DNA of 64,000 nt from Pirellulaceae bacterium (GTDB lineage: Bacteria > Planctomycetota > Planctomycetia > Pirellulales > Pirellulaceae). Made by a program: the position numbers and the translations under genes. Within the stretch, counting starts at the first letter, position 1. The number at the start of each line of letters is the position of its first letter. Location of the stretch: assembly GCA_029243025.1 (NCBI GenBank), contig JAQWSU010000055.1, positions 167,478-231,477 on the forward strand. The letters are read 5' to 3'. Under the pieces are notes generated by a model. The model was not told where the DNA came from. It did no database searches and worked only from the letters and a program-made list of their open reading frames with translations. Shown here one piece after another: positions 17,295 through 26,243 of this stretch.

Positions 17295-19250
17295 TTACTT
17301 CAAAAAACTTTCCTTGTAGCGGACGAATCCTTCCATGGCCTCGTACTGGGCTAATCCGAGTTGGTCAAACAATCGGGCCGTATCCGCGTTACGGGCCTCC
17401 GCTCGTTGCCAGAACTCTCGCATGTCAGGGCCGGGAAACAAGGCGCGATCCTTTTGTGATTCGTGTTTGAAAATGGCTGCCCTTTTTCTCGCGACTTCTT
17501 GCGGGCTCAAGGGGACCGCCATTTCGATTTGATCTGGACTCCATTCCTGCCAGGCACCTCGATAGAGCCAAAGTTCACATTCCTTGAACCAGTCGTCATT
17601 CTTAAGATCGTTGCATGCTCGTAAGATGGCTGTCAGGCAGGTCCGATGCGTACCATGCGGATCGCTCAAGTCACCGGCGGCGTAGACTTGATGCGGTTTA
17701 ATCTCACGCATCAAATTTACGGTGATGTCAATATCATCGGCGTTCAATGGTTTTTTACGGACTCGCCCGGTCTCATAGAACGGAAGATTGAGGAAATGCA
17801 GATTCTCGCGAGGCACACCGCAACATCTGGCACCTGCGACTGCCTCACAACGACGGATCAAGGCTTTTGTCTGTTGGACTTCGTCGCTGTCGACTTGTCC
17901 GGCTTTCTTGTTCTTTAGAAATTCTTCAATGTGATCTTCGAGTTGGATGGTGCGCTGCAGGTCGATGTCAAAGTGGCGGTTGAATTCGGTTGCGAACTCG
18001 ATAAACCGAATGGCATCGTCGTCGAAGACAGCGATGTTGCCAGAAGTTTGGTAAGCGACGTGAACTTCGTGTCCCTGATCGACTAAGCGAATCAAAGTCC
18101 CGCCCATCGAAATCACATCATCGTCCGGATGTGGCGAGAAAACGATAACCCGTTTGGGGAAAATCGAATCAAAGCGTCGGTTACGATCGCCGGGTTGCTT
18201 TGCGTGTTCTGGCTTACCACCAGGCCAGCCCGTGATGGTTCCTTGCAGATAACGGAACACGGATAAATTAATATCGTAGGCGGGGCCTTTCTCGGCGAGC
18301 AGATCTTGTAGACCTTGTTCGTTGTAATCTTGATCGGTCAGCGCGAGAATTGGTTTTTTGAGTTTCTCCGCCAGCCAAAAAATCGCCCGTCGGGTACGAT
18401 CCTCAGGCCAAGTGATGTGGCCCACCAGCCACGGACATTTGAATCGTGTGAGTTCCGAGGCAGCGGCCGTGTCGAGAATCACTTCCGCATCCGAATGCTC
18501 CTGTAGAAAACTTGCGGCGACTGACGGGGTTACCGGGCCCTCGACCGCTTCGGCCACAATCCTCGCTTTGTGCTCGCCGAAAGCCATCATGATGACCTTG
18601 CGTGCATTTAAAATCGTGCCGACCCCCATCGTGATGGCACGCCGAGGCACGTTTTCCTCGCCAAAAAAATCACTAGCCGCGTCGATTCGAGTCACCCGAT
18701 CGAGCGTGATCAGCCGAGTGCGACTCTGCTTACCCGATCCCGGTTCATTAAAACCGATGTGACCTGTGCGTCCGATTCCGAGCAGTTGGATATCGATCCC
18801 GCCAGCTTGTGCAATCTTCTGCTCATACTCTTCGCAGTAGCTGAACACTGTTTCGGGAGGGGATTGACCATCCGGAATGTGGATATTTTCTGGCTTGACG
18901 TCGATCAAGTTGAAGAGATGCTCGTTCATGAATCGAACGTAACTTTGCAGTTCGTTCGCTGCCATCGGAAAGTATTCGTCCAAGTTGAACGTGATGACAT
19001 TTGCGAAGGAGAGTCCTTCTTCGCGATGCATGCGCACTAGCTCGTTGTACACGCCCACTGGCGTTGATCCCGTAGCGAGACCGAGCACGCAATGCTTTCC
19101 TTCAGCACTTCGACTTCGAATGAGAGCGGCAATTTGTTGAGCGATTGTCGCCGATGCATCCAAAATGTTAGGGAAAACGGTGCAACTAATATTTTCTCGA
19201 ATCGCGAGCTCTGATGACGTTTGTGCTGACATAATTGATCTCCATCCCAA
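17295..19250 (-). CDS. nagB: Glucosamine-6-phosphate deaminase fused to a PIG-L deacetylase domain
   Basis: 651 residues, more than twice a stand-alone NagB. Residues about 20-280 are the deaminase/isomerase fold with LGLATGSTPVGVYNELVR, FNLDEYFPM (catalytic Asp) and GIGRTGHIGFNEPGS (catalytic His and Glu). In the E. coli enzyme this last motif has Asp two residues before the His; here it is Thr. Residues about 375-600 are a LmbE/PIG-L zinc deacetylase domain with FSPHPDDDVISMGG, and the distal GDLSDPHGTHR ligands. The fusion could couple N-deacetylation with deamination of amino-sugar phosphates (inference). A second start at 19232 (MSAQTSS) is equally possible. Gene order with two glycosyltransferases points to amino-sugar metabolism. 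Confidence 0.9.
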   Translation of the reverse strand: MGWRSIMSAQTSSELAIRENISCTVFPNILDASATIAQQIAALIRSRSAEGKHCVLGLATGSTPVGVYNELVRMHREEGLSFANVITFNLDEYFPMAANELQSYVRFMNEHLFNLIDVKPENIHIPDGQSPPETVFSYCEEYEQKIAQAGGIDIQLLGIGRTGHIGFNEPGSGKQSRTRLITLDRVTRIDAASDFFGEENVPRRAITMGVGTILNARKVIMMAFGEHKARIVAEAVEGPVTPSVAASFLQEHSDAEVILDTAAASELTRFKCPWLVGHITWPEDRTRRAIFWLAEKLKKPILALTDQDYNEQGLQDLLAEKGPAYDINLSVFRYLQGTITGWPGGKPEHAKQPGDRNRRFDSIFPKRVIVFSPHPDDDVISMGGTLIRLVDQGHEVHVAYQTSGNIAVFDDDAIRFIEFATEFNRHFDIDLQRTIQLEDHIEEFLKNKKAGQVDSDEVQQTKALIRRCEAVAGARCCGVPRENLHFLNLPFYETGRVRKKPLNADDIDITVNLMREIKPHQVYAAGDLSDPHGTHRTCLTAILRACNDLKNDDWFKECELWLYRGAWQEWSPDQIEMAVPLSPQEVARKRAAIFKHESQKDRALFPGPDMREFWQRAEARNADTARLFDQLGLAQYEAMEGFVRYKESFLK

Positions 19251-19324
19251 AACCGATGATCGCTACGATTCAATTCACGCGGAAGTCCAGACGATGAAAA
19301 GCAGGAACTGCGCCGTCTGACACG

Positions 19325-19382
19325 TCCGTTAGAAATTGCCCATGTTCTCAAAGTCCGGTAGGTGTCAAGTTTTTCTAACGGA
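19325..19382. repeat. Perfect 11-bp inverted repeat with 36-bp spacer
   Basis: TCCGTTAGAAA at 19325-19335 is the exact reverse complement of TTTCTAACGGA at 19372-19382. It sits 75-133 bp upstream of the NagB start. It is a candidate two-site operator; the long spacer makes a terminator unlikely. Confidence 0.45.
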
Positions 19383-19456
19383 AAGCAATGATCAGGGATC
19401 CCGTTGTTCACTACTGTTATTGGGAATGGGAGCGAGTCCCGAAGCCAATCGACTTG

Positions 19457-19488
19457 CCCCCGTGCCCCCGTGCCCCCGTGCCCCCGTG
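19457..19488. repeat. Tandem repeat (CCCCCGTG) x4
   Basis: Four perfect copies of an 8-bp unit in the divergent intergenic region. The unit length is not a multiple of three and the stretch is not inside a credible gene. Such short GC-rich repeats are prone to slippage. Confidence 0.8.
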
Positions 19489-19843
19489 GGCCGGCAGATT
19501 ATATCGATTTCCGACCTGTCTCGTTAGCCGTCGACCGGCACTTTCTGCCCGTTGGGACGCGAAGTCTTGTTTGACTGTCAGACAGACTCGTTGGGGGCGC
19601 CTTGCACGTTTTGGCGAAATTCGTCACCGGATTAACTGAGTTCATTTGGATTGTGGGCTCGATAAGTCAACGAATCTTTGAAGAAGTGGTAAAATAACGT
19701 CTCAGATCGATGTTTCTTTGGCCGGTGGTCAAAATCGCCCAAGCGACTTTATTTGCAGAATAGCCAGTCCGGTTATCATAGAATCAGAGGATGCGGCGGG
19801 GCCAGACGCTGCAAAACATGAGTTCAGTAATGGGACGATCGTC

Positions 19844-20932
19844 ATGATCAAACGGAATGAAGTTGCCAAAACGGCTAGAAAGTCGCGGTCCAACGCGTTC
19901 ACGTTAGTCGAACTGTTGGTGGTGATTGCCATCATTGCCATTCTGGTTTCCCTGCTCTTGCCCGCCGCGAATTCGGCTCGCGAAGCCGCGCGTCGGATTC
20001 AATGTACAAACAAGATTAAGCAAATCGCGACGGCGGTGATCAACTACGAGAGCACCCATCGCCGACTGCCAGCCAGCGGCCAAGTGGGCGAAAACTATGA
20101 TCCCAATGTCGGTTTTGGGAAGTACGATCCACAAACGGGTAAGATGACAAGTTGGGCTGTCGCCGTTCTCCCGTTTTTGGAAGAAGAAGCACTCCATCAG
20201 CGGTTTGACCCGAATCTAAACGTCCTGGAGTTGCCAAGCCGACCTCAAGCGGTCCATGTGGATGCCTACGTCTGTCCAAGCGATTCAGCAGCTGGACGTG
20301 TTTTTAAGCATCCCGATTTGACCAATTCTGTTCCGTTTGCAAAGGGCAACTACGCCGCCTTCGTGAGTCCTTTTCATATTGATCTCCAGGTTGAGTATCC
20401 TGGCGCTTTAGGAGGTGGCCGTTGGTCGCGCGACGGAACAAAGCGGATCGGCCAGTCCTTGGTGAAGGTGCGCGATGGTTTGGTAAAGACGCTAATGATC
20501 TCGGAGGTCCGAACCCGAGATGACCCGCGTGATCAGCGAGGCGCTTGGGCACTTCCCTGGTCGGGATCCAGCCTGCTTGCCTACGACATGCATCATTATC
20601 CTCTCAGTAATCGTCCCTACGAACCGTGGCTCTACACGCGGCAGGGTGCACAGCGTCCAAACAATCGCGGTTTTAACGTTGATATGCTTTACGACTGTCC
20701 GGACATCGATAAAGCACAGTTCGAAGGGATGCCGTGTGCCGAGTGGGATCGTGATTCGGCTAATTTTTATCTTTCCGCCGCTCCTCGCAGTCGCCACATG
20801 GGAGGAGTCGTTGCTGCTGCGATGGATGGTCATGTGCAATTTCTGTCGGATGACATCGATGACGTGGTGATGGCGTTGTTGATTAGTATCAACGATGGGC
20901 AAAATGGTCGGATTGACGAATTGACTCGCTAA
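19844..20932 (+). CDS. DUF1559 pseudopilin-like protein
   Basis: 362 residues from ATG 19844. The frame extends upstream to 19718, but the extension has no pilin-like n-region and is set aside. A short basic leader ends in a type IV prepilin site ([20 protein letters not shown], processing expected before F or at the preceding Ala), followed by [18 protein letters not shown] and the DUF1559 body: [44 protein letters not shown], and the C-terminal [21 protein letters not shown] block. This family is greatly expanded in planctomycetes; it is thought to be surface or pseudopilus material, with no defined function. It is probably followed in the same transcript by the 145-residue membrane protein. 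Confidence 0.93.
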   Translation: MIKRNEVAKTARKSRSNAFTLVELLVVIAIIAILVSLLLPAANSAREAARRIQCTNKIKQIATAVINYESTHRRLPASGQVGENYDPNVGFGKYDPQTGKMTSWAVAVLPFLEEEALHQRFDPNLNVLELPSRPQAVHVDAYVCPSDSAAGRVFKHPDLTNSVPFAKGNYAAFVSPFHIDLQVEYPGALGGGRWSRDGTKRIGQSLVKVRDGLVKTLMISEVRTRDDPRDQRGAWALPWSGSSLLAYDMHHYPLSNRPYEPWLYTRQGAQRPNNRGFNVDMLYDCPDIDKAQFEGMPCAEWDRDSANFYLSAAPRSRHMGGVVAAAMDGHVQFLSDDIDDVVMALLISINDGQNGRIDELTR

Positions 20933-20970
20933 CGGATGCGGTGAGATCCCGCCAGCTTTCGGAAAGCTTT

Positions 20971-21408
20971 ATGTTGAAAAGCACATCATTTGCCACCGGC
21001 CTAATATGTTTCGGACTCGCACTCCTCGGGTTATCCTACGCTTGGCCCCTGTTCGTTCCCCAAGAGTTGGTTTGGTCAAAAGAGCAAGCGATGGAAAATT
21101 CGGACGCGTCTGCCGGATTGCATGAAATGACTCACATGGCCGCCCATTCTGACATCAGCACGGATTCGCCGGCCAAGAAGGAGCAGATGAAACTGCAATT
21201 GGAAAAGGCGCAGCAACGATTCAGCGACTCTCGGGCTCAACTTGATCGTGCTCGTAACGTACGGCAGACAGCGGCCCAGGTTTTACGCTGGGGAGGGATC
21301 TCGCTGGCCGTCATCGGCGTTATTCGTTCCCTGGCGATTCGTACTGGGGGCGAGCAAAGACGGCCGAGGAAACGACGGCCCCGAACGAAAACGGCCGATC
21401 GTGCTTGA
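20971..21408 (+). CDS. Small membrane protein with central coiled coil, function unknown
   Basis: 145 residues from ATG 20971, which has GGAAAGC upstream; a GTG at 20941 would add ten residues. There are two hydrophobic segments (about 6-27, GLICFGLALLGLSYAWPLFV, and about 108-124, WGGISLAVIGVIRSLAI). Between them lies a His/Met-rich stretch (GLHEMTHMAAHSD) and a charged helix rich in Lys, Glu and Gln (residues about 65-100). The C-terminus is strongly basic (RRPRKRRPRTK). No family recognised. It lies 38 bp after the DUF1559 gene, so co-expression is likely. Confidence 0.6.
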   Translation: MLKSTSFATGLICFGLALLGLSYAWPLFVPQELVWSKEQAMENSDASAGLHEMTHMAAHSDISTDSPAKKEQMKLQLEKAQQRFSDSRAQLDRARNVRQTAAQVLRWGGISLAVIGVIRSLAIRTGGEQRRPRKRRPRTKTADRA

Positions 21409-21441
21409 TCGCCGACTGAAGAGCCAATCGGTGCGCCGATT

Positions 21442-21786
21442 TCAATCCGAGATCGCTGCCTGAAGCATACGTTCGACAGCCTCCCGACCACTCATGCCGA
21501 GCTCAATTCCAAGTTTGGCCGCTTGCGGGGTGCACCCCACGATCTGGGCTTCGAACAGATCCTCCGGTTCGCAAAGCGGATTGCTGGGCGTCCCCTTGGC
21601 GATAGCGATTGCTTGACCAAATTCAGCGGGTGTGGTCAGGTCGTAGATGCCGCAGCCCACGATTCCTGCCTTGGTCAAGATCGAACAATATTGTCCTTGA
21701 TGCCAGCGATGGCTCATCCCGATCGCGGTTCCGTGTTCGAATTGGAGTGTGCGATGGCTGGTGCGAGGTAGCTGATTATCAGGCAT
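21442..21786 (-). CDS. DUF1805 (YunC-like) protein
   Basis: 114 residues from ATG 21786, which has an AGGAA motif about 10 bases upstream. A longer reading would overlap the next gene on the same strand. It carries the DUF1805 signature: GIVGCGIYDLTTPAEFGQAIAIAKG around residue 45-70 (in pieces), then EPEDLFEAQIVGCTPQAAKLGIELGMSGREAVERML. Length is close to B. subtilis YunC. Function is not established for the family. Its start lies 5 bp from the stop of the HAF-repeat gene, so it ends a three-gene minus-strand unit. Confidence 0.85.
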   Translation of the reverse strand: MPDNQLPRTSHRTLQFEHGTAIGMSHRWHQGQYCSILTKAGIVGCGIYDLTTPAEFGQAIAIAKGTPSNPLCEPEDLFEAQIVGCTPQAAKLGIELGMSGREAVERMLQAAISD

Positions 21787-21791
21787 GGGTT

Positions 21792-23030
21792 TTATTCCTG
21801 GTTTGCTTTCGGTGTGTGGAGGTTGGGTTGGGTCGGACGAAGTAGGTAGGCACCTGCTTTGACTGAATCGCCCAAATCTTTGGACTGCCACGCTAGCCAC
21901 CCTCCGATGCGGTTCTGGTCGTCAATGGTTCTTGCCGTACTGAAAATCTCTTTCCGGTCGAACTCGATAGGCTCCAGTTCTCGCGTTTTCAAACTCCAAC
22001 GAAAAGCGGTTGAGCCACCATTCGGTCCCGGAGGATCATCACTTATTCCAATCGCGATGCCTTGATTATTGACGTCGGTCACGGTGGTGCTTGCATCACC
22101 AGGCAGAGGCTTCAACAGACTTACGCCGGTATTCGGCTCGTAGACAAAACCCATGCGCTTTCCGCGTTGAGTAACTCGACCAACCACCATGCTTTGGTTA
22201 TTGATGTTGGCGAGATGCACCGCAGAATCGGTTGCGTTACGACCTTGCCAACGTCCCGCTTTGTCCCGTCTCCAAATGCGAAGCTGATTGCCCGACCCAT
22301 CTTGTTCGTCGTTTTTGGCCACGCTGGCAGCGGCCGATCGCCCATCGTCACTAATCACGACACGACCTGCCGAAAGAAACGGATTGTACATCGCGACGGT
22401 TGGTAGCAATTGGCAAATCCAGTCGTCTGCTCGGCGTTGCCAGACGCAAGGTATGACTCGAGGTGGATCCCGTCCCACAATGAAGCCACTTACAACACTG
22501 CCGTCTGCCGAGATATCAAACGCGCAGCTATCCCGGAATAAGGCGGGCGGGTGGAGGGCCTCTAATTTATCCGTTTTCCAATTCCATACAAAAGCTCTTT
22601 GACTCCCCTGCGGATGCCCCAGCGATCGGACCGCAAAGCCGACAACTAGACCTGAGTGGCTGAGCTTGAAGGCGTTGACCGTCGTGAAGCGATCCAGAAT
22701 AGGAATCGGCAGAGCTTGAGTGTTTTCATTTGGTAGCACGAAGCTTTTCAACGCGGTACTAAACTTGCCGTCCGCCACTTCTCGTTGAATCAGCTGATCA
22801 CCTTCAGGTGTCAGATCTTGCACTTCGGCGAAATAATCCGTTGGCGATGCGGTCAAGTTCGATTCATCGGCATCAAGGCGGGAAAAGGTTGGCAAGAGTA
22901 ACACCACGGTAATTAGCCATGGAGCGTTGATCAGCAGGGGCGTTTTCCGCCCGAACCGACGAACCGCTTGGAAGATGTTGGAGCGACTGTGGCTGGAAAT
23001 ATTGCGGCTGTGTGGAGTTCGAATTGGCAT
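21792..23030 (-). CDS. Exported HAF-repeat-like protein
   Basis: 412 residues. A basic N-terminus and a hydrophobic helix at about 35-50 (PWLITVVLLLPTFS) serve as signal or anchor. The remainder is built from repeats with the pattern 'D-I-S/N-N-x-G-x-V/I-x-G' followed by 'A-F-x-W': FDISADGSVVSGFIVG, DVNNQGIAIGISD, TAFRWSLKTREL, ANINNQSMVVGRVTQ, RTIDDQNRIGGWLAW. This matches HAF-type extracellular repeat proteins, probably a beta-propeller. Function unknown. It sits between the beta-helix/dockerin gene (43 bp upstream) and the DUF1805 gene on the same strand. Confidence 0.7.
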   Translation of the reverse strand: MPIRTPHSRNISSHSRSNIFQAVRRFGRKTPLLINAPWLITVVLLLPTFSRLDADESNLTASPTDYFAEVQDLTPEGDQLIQREVADGKFSTALKSFVLPNENTQALPIPILDRFTTVNAFKLSHSGLVVGFAVRSLGHPQGSQRAFVWNWKTDKLEALHPPALFRDSCAFDISADGSVVSGFIVGRDPPRVIPCVWQRRADDWICQLLPTVAMYNPFLSAGRVVISDDGRSAAASVAKNDEQDGSGNQLRIWRRDKAGRWQGRNATDSAVHLANINNQSMVVGRVTQRGKRMGFVYEPNTGVSLLKPLPGDASTTVTDVNNQGIAIGISDDPPGPNGGSTAFRWSLKTRELEPIEFDRKEIFSTARTIDDQNRIGGWLAWQSKDLGDSVKAGAYLLRPTQPNLHTPKANQE

Positions 23031-23073
23031 AGCCGCTCATTGTAGACAAACTGGTGGTTTGCTCGAAATCCCC

Positions 23074-25065
23074 TCAGACGACTTCTTTTCGGTCCTTTGC
23101 ATCGAGGGCTGCGGCCAACGCCGCGGACGTTAGAGAAACGTGAGCTGCTTTGGGATTTTCGTAACCACCGGCTTGGAACGCAGTGACGAGGTCCGCGGAG
23201 TCGAATTCACCATCGCAATTCCAGTCTCCTTGTGCCCAGCCGGAATTTCCAGCTAGGTCGTCCTCGTAATGTCCATTTTGAAAGACTTGGACTAAATCGC
23301 TTGAATCAAAAACCTGATCGAGATTTGAGTCGCCGAAGGTTGAACCGAGTAATGTGTCAATCAAGTATGCAAAGTCGGCCTGGTTTGAACTACCGTTGTT
23401 GTCGAGATCAAGTTGTGAGTCCCGAGGATTTTCATTGATTCGCCGGCAGAATAGGTCGACATCCACGGTGTCGACCTTTTGGTCGCCGTTGAAATCACCG
23501 GGAACCAGCGCGGATTGGCGGAAGGAATAGTAGCCAATATCGATTCGCGTTCCATCCGGGTCTGGAGAAGCCTGGGGATCGCCCTGATCGATGGCCGCTG
23601 AATCTGGCTGCAGTCGGAAATTATTTGTTGTTGCGTCAACGAATCCGGGTGGAGACGAAAGGTTGCCCGTTCCGCTGCCGTCATGATTCCACAGTTGCCC
23701 AAGCAGCGAATAGTTAATGTGTAGGTCGGCTGGATCGTAGTCTGAACGAATGAACTGTCCCCCGGGATTGACGTGCAAGATCGAATTCGAGATGTCGTAA
23801 CTAATTAACACGTTGGGATCGGGGGAGCCTTTGTCGCGTGATGAGATCGCTAAGTCAACGTTGGCGATTGTCGATTGACGAATGGTGGTATCTGGCGTTG
23901 ATGAACCAGAGCCTTTTGTTTCAACGCCAATTGCCGAATTGACGATTAAGCCCCGTTCGATGGTCACAGCGCCATTGAACGCGCTGACTGCTTTGTCGGC
24001 CGCATCGCGAACAATTGTGTCTCGCACCGTGACGATTGAGCCGAGGGTGTCGATCGCGTCGTCTTGAACCCCGGCCACCACCGAGCTGTTGATTTCGATT
24101 TGTTGTCCCGATTTTTGCCCATGCAAATAGATTCCGTCGTTGTCGTCCACCTTGCCATTGTGATGGAAACGTCCCGCCATATCTGTGATCCAGCTGTCAT
24201 TGAACGCCAGTCCCGTACCTTTAATTTCAGGTCCCATGACGGCGCGGCTCAACAGGGATCCCGTGATTTCCAGTTGCCCTGAGGATGCTTGTAGGATTTT
24301 TCCATTGATATCGGAGATTGAGCTGTCTGAAAGCGATAGAAAACCGTCGTCGCGAAGGCGCAACGCCGGGCCCGTGTTGGTGTGGCCTCCCCTTGGGGAT
24401 GAACCCGCGCGAGTCAAAAAGGTATGGTTGAACTCCACGGAGCCGCCATCCACGTCGATTTGTCCCCAGGGTTGACTGGGGTCAGCGGCCGTCAAGGTGA
24501 TCGGTTGTTCTTCGTTACCAAGCGATCGTAACGTGCCTTGGACGACGATTTGTGTACCGGTTTGGCTGTCGGCAGCCCCATCGAGCAGAATGAGGGAGCC
24601 GGCCGCGATCGTCAACTCGACTCCTGTCGGGATGATTAAATCGCGTTCGATGCGGATGACTCCGGAAACCGTCAGGTCGGATTCGAGCTCCCCCGAAAGG
24701 TTCTGAACGGGTGGCGCGACCAACGCTGACAATTGGACGCTGGTTGCTAACTCTCTCCATTGAGCCTGTAACGTAATGTCCACCGCATCCTCGAGCGTGA
24801 CCAAGGTACTGCCGCGGCCGTTCACCAATTGAAGCGGTTCAGCTGTAAAGCTTCCTTCGCTACTTGTTAGCTCAACCGTGGCGTCCCACTGATCGCGTGC
24901 TGTTTCTCCTGTTTGATCCGCTAGCTCCGCATGGATCAGTACGGGGACTCCGGGCAGAAAGTCATTTCTCGCCACCAGCTGCAGCGACAAGTCGGCGGCT
25001 AGCAGTTGTCGTTGTTCAAGAGATTCCAGTTGAAGGCGTCGTCGGTTTGAAATTCTATTTTTCAT
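23074..25065 (-). CDS. Large surface protein: beta-helix with dockerin-like C-terminus
   Basis: 663 residues. The N-terminus RRRLQLESLEQRQLLAAD is the planctomycete 'LEPRxLLAAD'-type leader found on very large exported proteins. An Ig-like region (about 28-115) precedes a right-handed parallel beta-helix (about 150-470) with repeating 'I..S...D' rungs such as SDSSISDINGKILQ, NDSWITDMAGR, NSSVVAGVQDDAID and RDTIVRDAADKAVSA. From about 515 come EF-hand-type dockerin repeats: GDFNGDQKVDTVDVDLF, LDLDNNGSSNQADF, GDSNLDQVFDSSDLVQVF, GDWNCDGEFDSADLVTAF. Calcium binding and cell-surface location are likely; the ligand or substrate is unknown. It is first in a three-gene minus-strand unit. Confidence 0.88.
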   Translation of the reverse strand: MKNRISNRRRLQLESLEQRQLLAADLSLQLVARNDFLPGVPVLIHAELADQTGETARDQWDATVELTSSEGSFTAEPLQLVNGRGSTLVTLEDAVDITLQAQWRELATSVQLSALVAPPVQNLSGELESDLTVSGVIRIERDLIIPTGVELTIAAGSLILLDGAADSQTGTQIVVQGTLRSLGNEEQPITLTAADPSQPWGQIDVDGGSVEFNHTFLTRAGSSPRGGHTNTGPALRLRDDGFLSLSDSSISDINGKILQASSGQLEITGSLLSRAVMGPEIKGTGLAFNDSWITDMAGRFHHNGKVDDNDGIYLHGQKSGQQIEINSSVVAGVQDDAIDTLGSIVTVRDTIVRDAADKAVSAFNGAVTIERGLIVNSAIGVETKGSGSSTPDTTIRQSTIANVDLAISSRDKGSPDPNVLISYDISNSILHVNPGGQFIRSDYDPADLHINYSLLGQLWNHDGSGTGNLSSPPGFVDATTNNFRLQPDSAAIDQGDPQASPDPDGTRIDIGYYSFRQSALVPGDFNGDQKVDTVDVDLFCRRINENPRDSQLDLDNNGSSNQADFAYLIDTLLGSTFGDSNLDQVFDSSDLVQVFQNGHYEDDLAGNSGWAQGDWNCDGEFDSADLVTAFQAGGYENPKAAHVSLTSAALAAALDAKDRKEVV

Positions 25066-25318
25066 GATCTAATTCTACACCGAAATGAAAAAATGGTTGT
25101 CAGATTTGTCAAAGCGAAAAACGGATTTCAGCCAAGGTTCAATTTGAACTGTTTTGCTCCGGTTTTTGAATCTTGCAGCCAGCCAAATTGGTCTTTCGGA
25201 AAAGTTTTCGCAAAACGTGCAAGGTTTCTGACAGGCACGGCAACCTTTAGGTATTGGTTGTTAATGTCGTGACCATTCAGCAACGTTATCCGTTTCAGAT
25301 TCAGAGGAGTTTCAAGAA

Positions 25319-26086
25319 ATGTATAGACGCGTAATCGCCCTGTCCGCTGCGTTAATCGGGATTCTTGCTGGTGGTTCTCTCGCCTTGGCGCAGGATACAC
25401 ACCCGCATGAGGCATTCAAAGCTTTTCGAACCGATGGCAAGAATCTGTTCGTGGCTACTCCCGATGGAAAATGGATTCGAGTTCAACCACGAGTCCAAGA
25501 AAATAGCAACGTCGACTCCGATAGTGCACCTCACGCAACTCGGTTTGTATCCCAGCAAAAGCTTGGCGATTACTACATCGGGCTGGCACTTGGAGATGTG
25601 AGCGATACTTTGCGATCGCAACTGAAATTGGATGATGGAGTGGGGATTGTTGTTGCAGACGTTGCGGATGAAACTCCTGCTCGTGAGGCGGAACTGATGC
25701 AGCACGACGTTTTGGTTCGAGTTGACGGTGAGCAGGTTGTAAGTCCGCAAATGTTAATCGACGCAGTACAAAACGCCGGTGGGGAAGATCGCACGATGCG
25801 TGTGGAGTATCTGCGAGCTGGCGAGATGAAAGAATTGGAACTCAAGCCGCAGAAACGCAATGCGGACGATCGAGTCCAATTTCCACGTTCGGTAGAAGCT
25901 ACGCCGGAGCAAGAACAAGCATTTGCTCCCCGCTTACCCGAGACGGGCCAGATTACCCCTGAGTGGATTTTGGAGAATCTTCAACGAGGTGGAAACCAGG
26001 CCGAACTCCAGGAGCAGATCGATCAAATCCGCGAGCAGCTCGAAGGCTTGCGAGGCGTATTGGAAGATCAATCGGGCAACGAATGA
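25319..26086 (+). CDS. Exported PDZ-domain protein
   Basis: 255 residues with a signal peptide (about 1-24, ALSAALIGILAGGSLALAQ). One PDZ domain lies at about 85-175 with YYIGLALGDVSDTLRSQL, GVGIVVADVADETPAREAELMQHDVLVRVDG (in pieces) and MLIDAVQNAGG. The C-terminal tail (about 215-250) is a Gln/Glu-rich amphipathic helix, probably a coiled coil. No protease domain is present, so this is a stand-alone scaffold or regulator in the periplasm. The start has GGAG about 10 bases upstream (CAGAGGAGTTTCAAGAAATG). A hairpin spans its stop codon. Confidence 0.85.
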   Translation: MYRRVIALSAALIGILAGGSLALAQDTHPHEAFKAFRTDGKNLFVATPDGKWIRVQPRVQENSNVDSDSAPHATRFVSQQKLGDYYIGLALGDVSDTLRSQLKLDDGVGIVVADVADETPAREAELMQHDVLVRVDGEQVVSPQMLIDAVQNAGGEDRTMRVEYLRAGEMKELELKPQKRNADDRVQFPRSVEATPEQEQAFAPRLPETGQITPEWILENLQRGGNQAELQEQIDQIREQLEGLRGVLEDQSGNE

Positions 26087-26109
26087 CCCATCGTTGCCCG
26101 AGCGATGGG
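26072..26109. terminator. Overlapping hairpins at the end of the PDZ gene
   Basis: TCGGGCAACGA (26072-26082) pairs perfectly with TCGTTGCCCGA (26091-26101) across an 8-base loop that contains the stop codon. CCCATCG (26087-26093) can instead pair with CGATGGG (26103-26109). The two stems share bases and exclude each other. No T-run follows. Confidence 0.5.
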
Positions 26110-26126
26110 AGACTTGCGTCTCTATC

Positions 26127-26181
26127 GCGCAAAAGCTCGAGGTTGTGCTTCCCGTGGCCAACCTCGAGCTTTCTATTGCGC
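26127..26181. terminator. Long perfect hairpin between convergent genes
   Basis: AAGCTCGAGGTTG (26133-26145) pairs with CAACCTCGAGCTT (26159-26171) with a 13-base loop. An outer GCGCAA (26127-26132) pairs with TTGCGC (26176-26181) beyond a 4-base bulge. It lies between the PDZ gene (+) and the isomerase gene (-), the expected place for a bidirectional terminator. Confidence 0.65.
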
Positions 26182-26243
26182 CTCAGCGCAGGAAAAGTGA
26201 TACGCTGGTTGGTGTCGAAAACGAGTGACATCGACGGTTTGGT

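Larger units (their letters stand above)
19251..19843. other. 593-bp divergent intergenic region
   Basis: This lies between the NagB fusion (-) and the DUF1559 gene (+) and must hold both promoters. I see no convincing gene. It contains an 11-bp inverted repeat (19325-19335 with 19372-19382) and a four-copy 8-bp tandem repeat (19457-19488), listed separately. Confidence 0.7.

Noticed and set aside
19336..19639. Short open frames across the CCCCCGTG repeat
   Set aside because: They end up encoding repeat-driven Pro/Cys/Arg strings and have no family or start signal.
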